Assembly (NCBI RefSeq): GCF_031455095.1
Contig: NZ_JAVDSB010000001.1
Span: 124,001 to 188,000, forward strand
Direction of reading: 5' to 3'
From: Paenibacillus_E qinlingensis_A
GTDB lineage: Bacteria; Bacillota; Bacilli; Paenibacillales; NBRC-103111
Length of the DNA stretch: 64,000 nt
A program made the translations under genes and the position numbers. Shown in pieces: positions 1 to 7,516 of the stretch; the stretch's first letter is position 1; each line of letters starts with the position of its first letter. The notes beneath the pieces were generated by a model. The model was not told the origin of the DNA, made no database searches, and worked only from the letters and a program-made list of their open reading frames with translations.

Positions 1-101
1 TATTCGCAGGATTGCTGATCACAACATTGCCAACTTTGATCGTATATATGATATATCAACGCCAGATTGCAAGTGGGATTACAGCAGGTGCTGTGAAATA
101 A
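1..101 (+). CDS. ABC sugar transporter permease, C-terminal fragment
   Basis: The window opens inside this gene; the coding frame runs from base 3 and gives about 32 residues before TAA at 99-101. The fragment has a hydrophobic helix followed by residues ending ITAGAVK. Carbohydrate ABC permeases of the MalG/UgpE type typically end this way (the UgpE-like protein at 47958-48779 ends LTAGAVKG). The family forms the membrane channel of binding-protein-dependent sugar importers. Only the tail is visible, so the substrate cannot be inferred, and the rest of its operon lies upstream of the window. Confidence 0.75.
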   Translation, partial: FAGLLITTLPTLIVYMIYQRQIASGITAGAVK

Positions 102-119
102 CGGGATATGGCAATGCAT

Positions 120-173
120 AGAAAAAACACCTTAACCTAGAGGAATTTATCCTTTCGGGAGGGTGTTCTTTCT
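120..173 (+). terminator. Probable intrinsic terminator after the permease
   Basis: AGAAAAAACACC at 120-131 pairs with GGTGTTCTTTCT at 162-173 with one mismatch. The loop is long and imperfect. The T-rich right arm fits a terminator for the upstream permease. A TATAAT hexamer follows at 176-181, but I see no good -35 for it. Confidence 0.5.
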
Positions 174-238
174 ACTATAATGGGGATAGGTAAAAGCATA
201 CAAGGAACGGCCAAACTTGTGGGCTATAGGTGAATCTG

Positions 239-1672
239 ATGAGTGTAATGTATGCATTTCAGAAGATGGGGAGATCGCTGATGATCCCTATTGCGGTGCT
301 GCCGGCAGCATCCATTCTTCTTCGTATTGGTAAAATGTCGTTTCATGATCCTTTCCTTGTTCATGTCGCTCAAATTTTTGAGCTAGGCGGAAGTGCGATT
401 TTTGATAATCTGCCGCTTATTTTCGCAATAGGGATAGCTATTGGTTTAACTTCTGGAGAAGGTATAGCTGCATTAGCGGCTGCCGTTGGATATTTGGTTT
501 TTGATAACGTTCTTAAACATTTCCAAATGGTTTCGGGAAGCTCTGAGCCACTAGATACAGGGGTACTTGGAGGCATGCTGGTAGGGATGCTTTCGGCCAC
601 ATTCTTCAATCGATTTAGTCATATTCAATTACCTAAATCGCTCGGTTTTTTTGGCGGCAAACGCTTTGTTCCCCTTGTAACCTCCCTGGTGATGGTATTC
701 CTAGGCGTAGTGGTTGGGCTAATCTGGCCTCCGGTACAGCGAGGCATAAGTGAAATTGGATTATGGATTGTAGATAACGGAAACATAGGAGTTTTCATTT
801 ATGGCGTCATGAATCGACTCCTCATTCCTACAGGTCTTCATCATGTCATTAATAATATAGCTTGGTTTCAAATCGGTGATTTCGTTACACCAGCAGGCAA
901 AGTGGTCCATGGGGATATTTCACGCTTTTTCGCAGGGGATCCCACAGCAGGGATGTTCATGACAGGATTCTACCCCGTTATCATGTTCGGATTGCCAGCA
1001 GCAGCGCTTGCTGTCGTGCACAGCACGTCTGCTACTTCGAGGAAGTTTGTAGCACCTGTGATGCTAACAGCGGCTCTGACAAGTTTTCTAACAGGTATTA
1101 CAGAACCGATTGAATTTGCATTTATGTTTGTAGCTCCTGGTCTGTATGTTATTCATGCCGTTCTTACGGGTTTCTCGATGCTCATTATGAATATACTTCA
1201 AGTGAAAATGGGATTTGGCTTCTCGGCAGGCTTTATTGATTTTGTGCTGAACTGGCACTTGGCGACGAATCCGTACTGGATTTTACTACTAGGCGCTGTG
1301 TACTTCATTCTTTATTTTATAACTTTCAGAGCTTATCTACATTTCTTTCCGATGAAAGTATCGAGTAAGGATGACGTTGAGCACAATATTGAAATCGAAC
1401 CTGCTGTTGAGATACCAGCTAAGGAAGACCGGCCATCAAGGATTCTGACCTACATTGGCGGTGCTTCTAATATTATATCCATTGATGCTTGTATTACACG
1501 ATTACGTCTTCTTGTGAAAGAAGAGGTGCTTGTAAACGATAGTGAGCTTAAGGAATTAGGAGCGATTGGTGTCATTCGGCTAGGAAAAGGCAACGTTCAT
1601 GTTGTTTTTGGTACAGAGTCGGAACAAATTCGTGAAAGTATTAAACCATTGCTGGGAATAAATGAGAAATAA
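239..1672 (+). CDS. PTS EIICB transporter, N-acetylglucosamine type
   Basis: This is a 477-residue membrane permease with fused EIIB that takes up and phosphorylates an amino sugar or glucose-type hexose using phosphate passed from HPr through an EIIA. EIIC covers roughly residues 1-365, with the substrate-region motifs GLHHVINN and GITEPIEF; the stretch FQIGDF and HGDISRFFAGD resembles NagE/NagP more than glucose PtsG. EIIB covers about 385-475 with the phosphorylated cysteine in SIDACITRLR (Cys418). No EIIA domain is present, so EIIA must come from elsewhere. ATG 239 is preferred over GTG 230 because AGGTG at 228-232 lies at good distance. The PRD antiterminator gene follows. GlcNAc specificity is inferred from motif resemblance. 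Confidence 0.88.
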   Translation: MSVMYAFQKMGRSLMIPIAVLPAASILLRIGKMSFHDPFLVHVAQIFELGGSAIFDNLPLIFAIGIAIGLTSGEGIAALAAAVGYLVFDNVLKHFQMVSGSSEPLDTGVLGGMLVGMLSATFFNRFSHIQLPKSLGFFGGKRFVPLVTSLVMVFLGVVVGLIWPPVQRGISEIGLWIVDNGNIGVFIYGVMNRLLIPTGLHHVINNIAWFQIGDFVTPAGKVVHGDISRFFAGDPTAGMFMTGFYPVIMFGLPAAALAVVHSTSATSRKFVAPVMLTAALTSFLTGITEPIEFAFMFVAPGLYVIHAVLTGFSMLIMNILQVKMGFGFSAGFIDFVLNWHLATNPYWILLLGAVYFILYFITFRAYLHFFPMKVSSKDDVEHNIEIEPAVEIPAKEDRPSRILTYIGGASNIISIDACITRLRLLVKEEVLVNDSELKELGAIGVIRLGKGNVHVVFGTESEQIRESIKPLLGINEK

Positions 1673-1692
1673 TCAGGACAAGCCTAAATATA

Positions 1693-1831
1693 CCCCACAA
1701 AGTGACGTATGCCTTCGAAGTTTATTCCGTCCGCATTGAGCTTTAGCTCAATCGGCGTCTAAACTTACCATTCAAAGCGGTCATACTACGTCGAATTGCT
1801 TCGATAAGAGTTTAGACATTACTTTGCGGGG
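1693..1831. repeat. Structured intergenic element with nested inverted repeats
   Basis: The gap between the PTS gene and the antiterminator gene is filled by nested inverted repeats. CCCCACAAAGT (1693-1703) pairs with ACTTTGCGGGG (1821-1831) at 10 of 11 positions. AAGTTTA (1718-1724) pairs with TAAACTT (1760-1766). ATTGAGCT pairs with AGCTCAAT inside 1735-1752. GTCTAAACT (1757-1765) also pairs with AGTTTAGAC (1809-1817), so alternative folds are possible. It resembles an interspersed palindromic repeat of the REP or MITE kind rather than a simple terminator. Only one copy is in the window. Confidence 0.55.
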
Positions 1832-1861
1832 ACCCCGAAACAATAAATTGGGAGGTGTCTT

Positions 1862-2695
1862 ATGATTGAACGGACGATCATACATGTTCTATCCCATAAC
1901 GTCGTGATGGCGCACTTAAGCACAGGGAAAAATTCCATCGCTTTTGGTAAGGGAATAGGCTTCAAGAAAACACCGGGTATGCTGATTGGGGAAGGTGAAA
2001 TCACCCAGGAGTTCCTCTTACATACATCGGAAGTACTGAAGAACTATGAACAAATTTTAAATGCCGTAGATGTCAAGATTATCGGGATCACGGAAGAAGT
2101 CATTGCCTACGCACAGAGCATGCTGGAAGGCGATTTCTCAGAAACAATCCATGCATCGCTTGTTGATCATATTAATTTTGCAGTAGAGCGGCAGAAACGC
2201 GGAATATTCATTACGAACCCATTTGCCTATGAAATTGGTTACATGTATCCCGAAGAATATAAGGTAGCTAAGAAAGCTGTGGAGTTCTTGAATGAGCATC
2301 TGGATGTTAAATTACCCGAAGATGAGGTTGCATTCTTGACGATGCACTTCAACAGTGCGCGTAAGAAAGAGCAAGCATCTGATTCTCTAGCGGTGGTTAG
2401 AGTGGTGTCTCAAACGATTGAATCCGCAAAGGAGCTTGGTTTTAATTTTGATGATTCATTCTCAACGCTTCGTTTTATCTCCCATCTAAAAGGTGTGATT
2501 GAGCGAGTAAAGCAAAAGAAAACACTTCAAAATTCACTCCTTTCCAAAATTAAAGAAGAATACGGCGATACGTATGTCAAAGCGAAGGTTCTATCGTTAA
2601 TGTTAAGTGACTCCCTGCAATTAGAAGTACCTGACGATGAGACGGGATATTTAACGATGCATTTGGAACGCTTGCTGCAACGTACCGAAGTGTAA
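1862..2695 (+). CDS. BglG/GlcT-family transcription antiterminator
   Basis: This 277-residue protein has the layout of PRD antiterminators, which bind a nascent leader RNA and prevent a terminator from forming when their PTS sugar is present. Residues 1-55 form the CAT RNA-binding domain (start MIERTIIHVLSHNVVMA). PRD1 spans about 65-170, with its conserved histidines in LVDHINFAVERQ and TMHFNSARKK. PRD2 spans about 172-277 with SHLKGVIER and TMHLERLL. These histidines are phosphorylated by HPr and the partner EIIB in the family. A clear GGGAGGTG ribosome binding site precedes ATG 1862. The neighbouring EIICB gene is the likely partner, although it lies upstream here, whereas B. subtilis glcT precedes ptsG. 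The GlcT-like label is by resemblance. Confidence 0.88.
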   Translation: MIERTIIHVLSHNVVMAHLSTGKNSIAFGKGIGFKKTPGMLIGEGEITQEFLLHTSEVLKNYEQILNAVDVKIIGITEEVIAYAQSMLEGDFSETIHASLVDHINFAVERQKRGIFITNPFAYEIGYMYPEEYKVAKKAVEFLNEHLDVKLPEDEVAFLTMHFNSARKKEQASDSLAVVRVVSQTIESAKELGFNFDDSFSTLRFISHLKGVIERVKQKKTLQNSLLSKIKEEYGDTYVKAKVLSLMLSDSLQLEVPDDETGYLTMHLERLLQRTEV

Positions 2696-2720
2696 CAAGC
2701 ATATATAAGTATTAGAGCAT

Positions 2721-2753
2721 TCCCTTGCAACCTTCGTGGCGCAGGGATTTTTT
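2721..2753 (+). terminator. Intrinsic terminator after the antiterminator gene
   Basis: An imperfect hairpin (TCCCTTGC at 2721-2728 with GCAGGGA at 2741-2747, loop around TTCG) is followed by a T run. It closes the PTS/antiterminator unit. Confidence 0.7.
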
Positions 2754-2785
2754 GTGTGAATACAAGGTTAAAGACGTGGAGTGGA

Positions 2786-2814
2786 TTGCATATTTCTACA
2801 TTGTCAGCTAAACT
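2786..2814 (+). promoter_or_regulatory. Candidate sigma-A promoter for pyrD-relQ
   Basis: TTGCAT at 2786-2791 and TAAACT at 2809-2814 are separated by 17 bases, just upstream of pyrD and after the preceding terminator. Confidence 0.45.
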
Positions 2815-2851
2815 GACTGTTAGAGTACTTAGAGAACGGAGTGCATAGGAC

Positions 2852-3949
2852 ATGCTGTATAAGAAGTTAGCCAAGCCCGTTTTGTTCCGAATGGATCCGG
2901 AAAAAGCGCATCATTTGACGATTGACGGCCTCAGTGTTGTAGGTAATATGCCAGGAGGTAAGCAGCTGCTTAAATCCATGTATGGGGTGCCAGAATCACC
3001 GCAATTATCACAGGAATTATGGGGATTACATTTCGGTAATCCAGTGGGCCTTGCTGCAGGTCTGGATAAAAACGCGAAAGCGGTAAAAGGATTTTCACAA
3101 TTAGGCTTTGGATTTATGGAAGTGGGGACAATTACACCTAAACCACAACCTGGTAATGAGTTGCCGCGATTGTTCCGTCTACCTGAGGACAAAGCGCTTA
3201 TTAATCGCATGGGCTTTAACAATGTAGGTACTGCTGAGATGGCACATAACCTGGAGAAGACAGGGAAACGCGCAATTCCAGTAGCAGTAAACATAGGGAA
3301 AAATAAATCGACGCCAAATGAGCAGGCCGAGGAAGATTATCGCGCTTGTATTGGAGCGTTATATACATATGGTGATTTCTTTGTTGTAAACATAAGCTCA
3401 CCAAATACACCTGATTTGCGTAATTTACAACATGGCGATGATTTGAAGCGCTTGTTGTCGACCGTTCGTGATGAGATGCAGGTGCAACATAAGAAGCATG
3501 GTTGTACGACGAAGCCAGTGCTTGTCAAAATTGCGCCAGATCTAACGGATGAAGAGCTTGTTCTTACGGTACAGATCATTCAAGAAAGTGGAGTATCTGG
3601 GATTATCGCAACGAATACAACGCTCAGCAGAGAAGGTTTACGACATGCCAATCGCGAACAAGCAGGCGGGTTAAGTGGTTTGCCGCTTACACAACGTTCA
3701 ACAGATGTCATTCGACGTGTGTACCAATTAACGAATGGCAAGCTGCCGATTATTGGGGCTGGCGGGATTTTTACCGCGCAAGATGCGTATGACAAAATCC
3801 GTGCTGGGGCTAGCCTTGTTGAAGTATATACGGCATTAATTTACGAAGGACCTGGACTGTTAGGCCGCATAAATAATGGGCTTCAAGAATTATTGAAGAA
3901 AGATGGCTTCACACATATTTCCCAGGCAATAGGGATAGATTCGCACTAA
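2852..3949 (+). CDS. pyrD: Dihydroorotate dehydrogenase, class 2 (quinone)
   Basis: The enzyme oxidises dihydroorotate to orotate in pyrimidine synthesis, passing electrons through FMN to membrane quinone. The 365-residue length, the N-terminal extension (LFRMDPEKAHHLT) that docks class 2 enzymes to the membrane, and NISSPNTPDLRNLQ with the catalytic serine (Ser183) mark it as class 2. GAGGIF near the C-terminus is the FMN phosphate-binding motif. B. subtilis instead uses the NAD-linked class 1B pair pyrD/pyrK inside the pyr operon, so a lone class 2 gene outside a pyr cluster is a real difference from that model. The gene is followed closely by relQ in the same direction, with 26 bases between them. 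Confidence 0.95.
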   Translation: MLYKKLAKPVLFRMDPEKAHHLTIDGLSVVGNMPGGKQLLKSMYGVPESPQLSQELWGLHFGNPVGLAAGLDKNAKAVKGFSQLGFGFMEVGTITPKPQPGNELPRLFRLPEDKALINRMGFNNVGTAEMAHNLEKTGKRAIPVAVNIGKNKSTPNEQAEEDYRACIGALYTYGDFFVVNISSPNTPDLRNLQHGDDLKRLLSTVRDEMQVQHKKHGCTTKPVLVKIAPDLTDEELVLTVQIIQESGVSGIIATNTTLSREGLRHANREQAGGLSGLPLTQRSTDVIRRVYQLTNGKLPIIGAGGIFTAQDAYDKIRAGASLVEVYTALIYEGPGLLGRINNGLQELLKKDGFTHISQAIGIDSH

Positions 3950-3975
3950 CTTCATTTAGGATGGAGGATACATGG

Positions 3976-4773
3976 ATGGATGGACGAGACTGGAAGAAAT
4001 TTCTACTGCCTTATGAGCAAGCGGTAGAAGAGTTGAAAGTAAAGTTCAAAACATTACGTGGCGAACTTAAAAGTCGTGAAGAGTACGCACCCATCGAATT
4101 TGTAACGGGGCGTGTTAAGAAAATTTCAAGTGTGTTGGAGAAGGCGAAGCGATTAAGTGTGCCGATGGACCAGTTAGAGTCAGGAATTGAAGATATCGCA
4201 GGCATTCGTATTATGTGCCAATTCGTAGAAGATACGGAAAGTCTGGCTGAGCTTATCCGCAGCAGACAAGATATGAGTGTCGTATATGAAAAGGACTATA
4301 TTACAAATAAAAAGCCAAGTGGGTATCGAAGCTTTCATATTATTATTGAATACCCTGTACAAACCGCACTTGGTATGAAGAAAATCTTAGCGGAAGTGCA
4401 AATTCGAACCCTAGCCATGAACTTCTGGGCAACGATTGAGCACTCTTTGAATTATAAATATAAAGAGCAATTGCCAGTTGAGGTGCGGGCTCGTTTAAGT
4501 AAAGCCGCAGAAGCTGCTTATCAATTGGATCAAGAAATGTCGAGTATTCGCGGAGAGATTGTGGCCTCCCAACGGATGTTCGAAGATAATTCCAATCTGA
4601 TCAATCGTGTTCTGAGCAACATACAAGAATTATACTTCTATCATCGTGTACGAGAAGCAGCTCAGTTCCAGTTGCGATTCAATGAGATTTGGGAAACAGA
4701 AGAAGGACTTAGTGATTTATCTGCCGATATCGAAGCTGCTATCTCAAGAGCCAAAAAAGGAGATAATAACTAA
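3976..4773 (+). CDS. relQ: Small alarmone synthetase (RelQ/YjbM type)
   Basis: This single-domain GTP pyrophosphokinase is expected to make (p)ppGpp from ATP and GTP or GDP without a hydrolase domain. Hallmarks are PIEFVTGRVKKISS, DIAGIRIMCQFV, SGYRSFHIIIEYP, and VQIRTLAMNFWATIEHSLNYKY, all very close to YjbM. The protein has 265 residues against about 210 in YjbM; the extra 55-60 residues form a C-terminal extension after the synthetase tetramer helices. ATG 3976 is chosen because GGAGGA at 3963-3968 sits 7 bases upstream and because the start MDGRDWKKFLLPYEQ matches the family; an earlier in-frame ATG at 3961 lies upstream of that site. It probably shares a transcript with pyrD and the DUF309 gene. 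Confidence 0.9.
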   Translation: MDGRDWKKFLLPYEQAVEELKVKFKTLRGELKSREEYAPIEFVTGRVKKISSVLEKAKRLSVPMDQLESGIEDIAGIRIMCQFVEDTESLAELIRSRQDMSVVYEKDYITNKKPSGYRSFHIIIEYPVQTALGMKKILAEVQIRTLAMNFWATIEHSLNYKYKEQLPVEVRARLSKAAEAAYQLDQEMSSIRGEIVASQRMFEDNSNLINRVLSNIQELYFYHRVREAAQFQLRFNEIWETEEGLSDLSADIEAAISRAKKGDNN

Positions 4774-4776
4774 GCC

Positions 4777-5196
4777 ATGAACGAATATGACCGGTTATAT
4801 GTCGCTTTTCTGTATTATTTTAACGATCAGCGGGATTATTTCGAATGTCATGAAGTGATGGAAGAGCTTTGGCTCGAGGAAGGCCGAAATCTGTTATATC
4901 AAGGTCTGCTGCAGATTGCAGTAGGCCTTTATCATCATGGGAATGGCAATCCGAACGGTTCTATTAAACTGTTTAGTGCGGGTTTAGACAAGCTAGCTTC
5001 ATATCCTGCGCATTCGTTAGGCATTGATCTTGGTCTTTTAGTAAAAGATAGTGAGATTTATCTAGGGAAGCTTCTGAAATTGAAAGAGGAGCCGTTTCTT
5101 CCGTATGACTTGAACATTGTGATTCTTGATGATGAACTCTTGGTGCTTGTGAAAGAATTGAGGTTGGATCCTCCGGCAAGTACAGAGCATGATTGA
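4777..5196 (+). CDS. DUF309 family protein
   Basis: This 139-residue protein belongs to the DUF309 family, whose conserved core is an FECHEVMEELW-type motif, here FECHEVMEELWLEEGR at about residues 23-38, followed by a helical region with LLQIAVGLYHH. The family is small, all helical and of unknown function; the paired His/Glu motif suggests metal or ligand binding, but this is not established. It starts 3 bases after relQ. The nearest ribosome binding site (AAAAAAGGAG inside the relQ end) is about 14 bases away, so translation may be coupled to relQ. A strong terminator follows. Confidence 0.85.
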   Translation: MNEYDRLYVAFLYYFNDQRDYFECHEVMEELWLEEGRNLLYQGLLQIAVGLYHHGNGNPNGSIKLFSAGLDKLASYPAHSLGIDLGLLVKDSEIYLGKLLKLKEEPFLPYDLNIVILDDELLVLVKELRLDPPASTEHD

Positions 5197-5202
5197 AAAG
5201 AG

Positions 5203-5238
5203 AAAGGACTTCTCACCATGAGGTGAAGAAGTCCTTTT
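5203..5238 (+). terminator. Strong terminator after DUF309 gene
   Basis: AAAGGACTTC-TCACC pairs with GGTGA-GAAGTCCTTT around a short ATGA loop, followed by TT. Near-symmetric arms mean it can also serve the convergent thioredoxin gene. Confidence 0.85.
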
Positions 5239-5261
5239 GTAGGTTGTTACTAGTAGTTAAT

Positions 5262-5285
5262 GGCATTAACCTTGGCATTAACCTT
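5262..5285. repeat. 12-bp tandem duplication
   Basis: GGCATTAACCTT occurs twice head to tail (5262-5273 and 5274-5285) and straddles the stop codon of the thioredoxin gene on the minus strand. Confidence 0.8.
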
Positions 5286-5787
5286 TATACTTTTGGAAAA
5301 AGGATTTGAATACTTCAGGCTTATTGCCGACTGTGGAACCAGCTTCAGGAACACCGCCGACAATTCGATCTACTTCAACACCGTTTTTGTAATAAACAAG
5401 TGTAGGTGTGGATTCAATCTTATATTTATTCCATCCATCTTTGAATTCTTCCAAATTGAATTGTTTTACATCAAGACCCAGTTCTTTCTGAATAGGAACT
5501 AGAACAGGTGTCGTCACTTTGCAATGAGGGCAAGTTGACGCATAATAGTATTGGAAAAATGTTTCTTTGTTCTTCAATCTTTCATCCAAATCTTTTGGTA
5601 AAATCAAGTTCTGATAGTTCGGATCATTCAGCTGCTTCACGGTCTCAGGATTTAATTTGGATGCTGCAACACCGTAAGGATTGCCAGCATTCGCCTTGTC
5701 CGAAGATTTGGTAGATTGCTGATTAACGAAATAGAGACCACCGAATAAAACAACTACAATGCCTAAATAAATAAGCAGCTTCTTCAT
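5278..5787 (-). CDS. Membrane-anchored thioredoxin-like protein (CPHC)
   Basis: This 169-residue protein has an N-terminal hydrophobic helix (residues 4-20) that would anchor it outside the cytoplasmic membrane. The linker is followed by a thioredoxin fold whose active site is CPHC (Cys86, Cys89), with the cis-proline in ESTPTLVYY. CPHC is more typical of oxidising or isomerase-type extracytoplasmic thioredoxins (DsbA-like) than the reducing CGPC. It probably acts on disulfides or as a partner in envelope protein folding. The secreted proteins encoded at 9.7-17 kb contain cysteines, but a link is only inference. It is transcribed alone and diverges from the RNA methyltransferase gene. Confidence 0.85.
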   Translation of the reverse strand: MKKLLIYLGIVVVLFGGLYFVNQQSTKSSDKANAGNPYGVAASKLNPETVKQLNDPNYQNLILPKDLDERLKNKETFFQYYYASTCPHCKVTTPVLVPIQKELGLDVKQFNLEEFKDGWNKYKIESTPTLVYYKNGVEVDRIVGGVPEAGSTVGNKPEVFKSFFQKYKG

Positions 5788-5833
5788 ATATGCACCTCTT
5801 TATAATGTCTACTTTCTATTACCTTCTATAAAA

Positions 5834-5862
5834 AGTATAGCATATCCTGTCCGATTTCGTAA
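5834..5862 (-). promoter_or_regulatory. Candidate promoter for the thioredoxin gene
   Basis: On the minus strand TTACGA (5857-5862) and TATACT (5834-5839) are 17 bases apart, about 45 bases upstream of the thioredoxin start. Confidence 0.45.
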
Positions 5863-5867
5863 AAATA

Positions 5868-5897
5868 TTGGCTGTTTCGTGACAACTCAGCTATAAT
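5868..5897 (+). promoter_or_regulatory. Candidate promoter for the RNA methyltransferase gene
   Basis: TTGGCT (5868-5873) and TATAAT (5892-5897) are separated by 18 bases, on the other side of a divergent intergenic region. Confidence 0.45.
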
Positions 5898-5971
5898 ACC
5901 GTTACAACGTTACATGGAATTAGAAATGTGCCTAATGATCAGGGATTTTATATAGAAAGCGAAGATGTCGA

Positions 5972-7510
5972 ATGGCGAAGCAGTTACCTCCCCTTTTTAG
6001 GGAGAAAATGATTGATTTACTGGGTGAAGAGGAATTTGAGCAGTTTCTTGCTTCCTATGACGAACCACGCGTGTTTGGGTTAAGAGTAAACTCTGGTAAG
6101 ATAGCGCGTGCGGAGTTTTTGGAGAGGAGTCCATTTCATCTAACGGCGATACCTTGGGTACCAGAGGGATTTTACTATGAAGAAGGTGAACGTCCAGGCA
6201 AGCATCCGTATTACCATGCAGGTCTTTATTACATTCAAGAGCCGAGTGCGATGGCACCTGTGGAGCTACTAGGGGTAAAACCGGGGGAGCGGGTTCTTGA
6301 TTTGTGCGCAGCACCTGGCGGGAAATCGACGCAAATCGCTGCGAAGCTGCAGGGTGAAGGCGTGCTTGTTGTCAACGATATTCATTCAGATCGGGTTAAA
6401 GCTTTAGTTAAAAATCTTGAACTTCTCGGTGTGCGAAATGCCGTTGTGTTGAATGAAAAACCAGAACGGATGTTGACTGCTTTTGAAGGGTATTTTGATA
6501 AGATTTTGATTGATGCCCCTTGTTCAGGGGAAGGCATGTTTCGCAAAGAAGAAGAAATGATGGGTCAATGGGAGCGCCATTCTGTTCAGGAATTTGCTGC
6601 CATGCAGCGAGAATTGTTGGCGCAAGCCGCGGTGATGTTGGCACCTGGCGGGAGAATCGTGTATTCGACATGTACGTTCTCACCGGAGGAGAATGAGGCG
6701 CAGATTGCCGAGTTTCTAGACAAGCATCCAGCGTTCGACGTGGTGCCTATTGCGGGATTTAGCGCAGGGCGACCGGATTGGTTGAGAGAACCGTGGTGTG
6801 AAGCGGATGGATATAGTTCAAAGGCCAAAGCTGCTGTGGCAGGGACGGCAAGGTTGTGGCCTCATAAGTTGAAGGGTGAGGGGCATTTTTTGGCGGTTTT
6901 GGGTAGTGGGGTTGGGGAGAGAGTGGGTGCGAGCGAAGGCATAAGTGATAGGGCAAGTGCAAGTGCGGGGGCTGCCGACTTTGTGGCGGCAGCTGGAAAG
7001 CGTAGCGGGCGTCCCGCGCTACGCGGGAAGAGCCGTGCTGAGGCACCACCTAGCACGGGGGTGAGCTTGGAGCCGCTGGAGGCGTTCTCCGGTGAGCTGC
7101 TGCGCAGCGAGCCTTTCGCCCTGAGGCGGCTAGTCTGTTACGGCGAGCACGCGTACGCGTCGCCGGCGGGCTTGCCCGAGCTGCACGGACTGAAAGTCGT
7201 GCGGCCGGGCTGGTACATCGGCGCGCTGCACCGCGGCCGATTTGAACCGTCCCATGCGCTAGCCATGGGACTGCGTTTGCGCGAAGCCAAGCGAGCGCTG
7301 AGCTTGGCTTCGAGCGACGAGCGAGCCCTTCGGTACCTGAAGGGCGAGACGCTCGAAGTCGCGGAGAGCGAGATTCTCCGCGATCCGGAAGAAACCAAGG
7401 CAGCCAAAGGCTACTGCCTGGTCTGCATTGACGACCATCCCGTCGGCTGGGGCAAGTGGCTCGATGGGATGCTGAAGAACGAATACCCGCCAGGTTGGAG
7501 GTGGACCTAA
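5972..7510 (+). CDS. RsmF/NOP2-type rRNA m5C methyltransferase
   Basis: The 512-residue enzyme should methylate a cytosine in rRNA with S-adenosylmethionine. The SAM motif is VLDLCAAPGGKST. The two functional cysteines are Cys184 in DAPCSGEGMF and Cys234 in YSTCTFSPEENE, the arrangement of RsmB/RsmF enzymes. The N-terminal part up to about residue 95 is the usual pre-domain, and residues from about 370 form an RsmF-type C-terminal PUA-like region. Residues about 305-365 are low-complexity Gly/Ala/Ser/Arg-rich and are encoded by DNA much richer in G and C than the first 900 bases; the richness continues to the stop. A GC-rich palindrome sits in this stretch. The pseudouridine synthase gene begins 6 bases later. 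Confidence 0.9.
   Translation: MAKQLPPLFREKMIDLLGEEEFEQFLASYDEPRVFGLRVNSGKIARAEFLERSPFHLTAIPWVPEGFYYEEGERPGKHPYYHAGLYYIQEPSAMAPVELLGVKPGERVLDLCAAPGGKSTQIAAKLQGEGVLVVNDIHSDRVKALVKNLELLGVRNAVVLNEKPERMLTAFEGYFDKILIDAPCSGEGMFRKEEEMMGQWERHSVQEFAAMQRELLAQAAVMLAPGGRIVYSTCTFSPEENEAQIAEFLDKHPAFDVVPIAGFSAGRPDWLREPWCEADGYSSKAKAAVAGTARLWPHKLKGEGHFLAVLGSGVGERVGASEGISDRASASAGAADFVAAAGKRSGRPALRGKSRAEAPPSTGVSLEPLEAFSGELLRSEPFALRRLVCYGEHAYASPAGLPELHGLKVVRPGWYIGALHRGRFEPSHALAMGLRLREAKRALSLASSDERALRYLKGETLEVAESEILRDPEETKAAKGYCLVCIDDHPVGWGKWLDGMLKNEYPPGWRWT
7001..7028. repeat. GC-rich palindromic insert inside the methyltransferase gene
   Basis: CGTAGCGGG (7001-7009) can pair with CCCGCGCTACG (7013-7023) with a two-base bulge. 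TCCCGCG (7012-7018) pairs perfectly with CGCGGGA (7022-7028). The two folds are mutually exclusive. The element is read in frame as part of the low-complexity linker. Confidence 0.6.
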
Positions 7511-7516
7511 ACGGTC

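Noticed and set aside
5260..5502. Plus-strand frame opposite the thioredoxin gene
   Set aside because: No ribosome binding site and wholly antisense to a well-supported gene with a CPHC motif.
6759..7056. Long minus-strand frames within the methyltransferase gene
   Set aside because: They are shadows of GC-rich coding DNA; no signals or homologous motifs.
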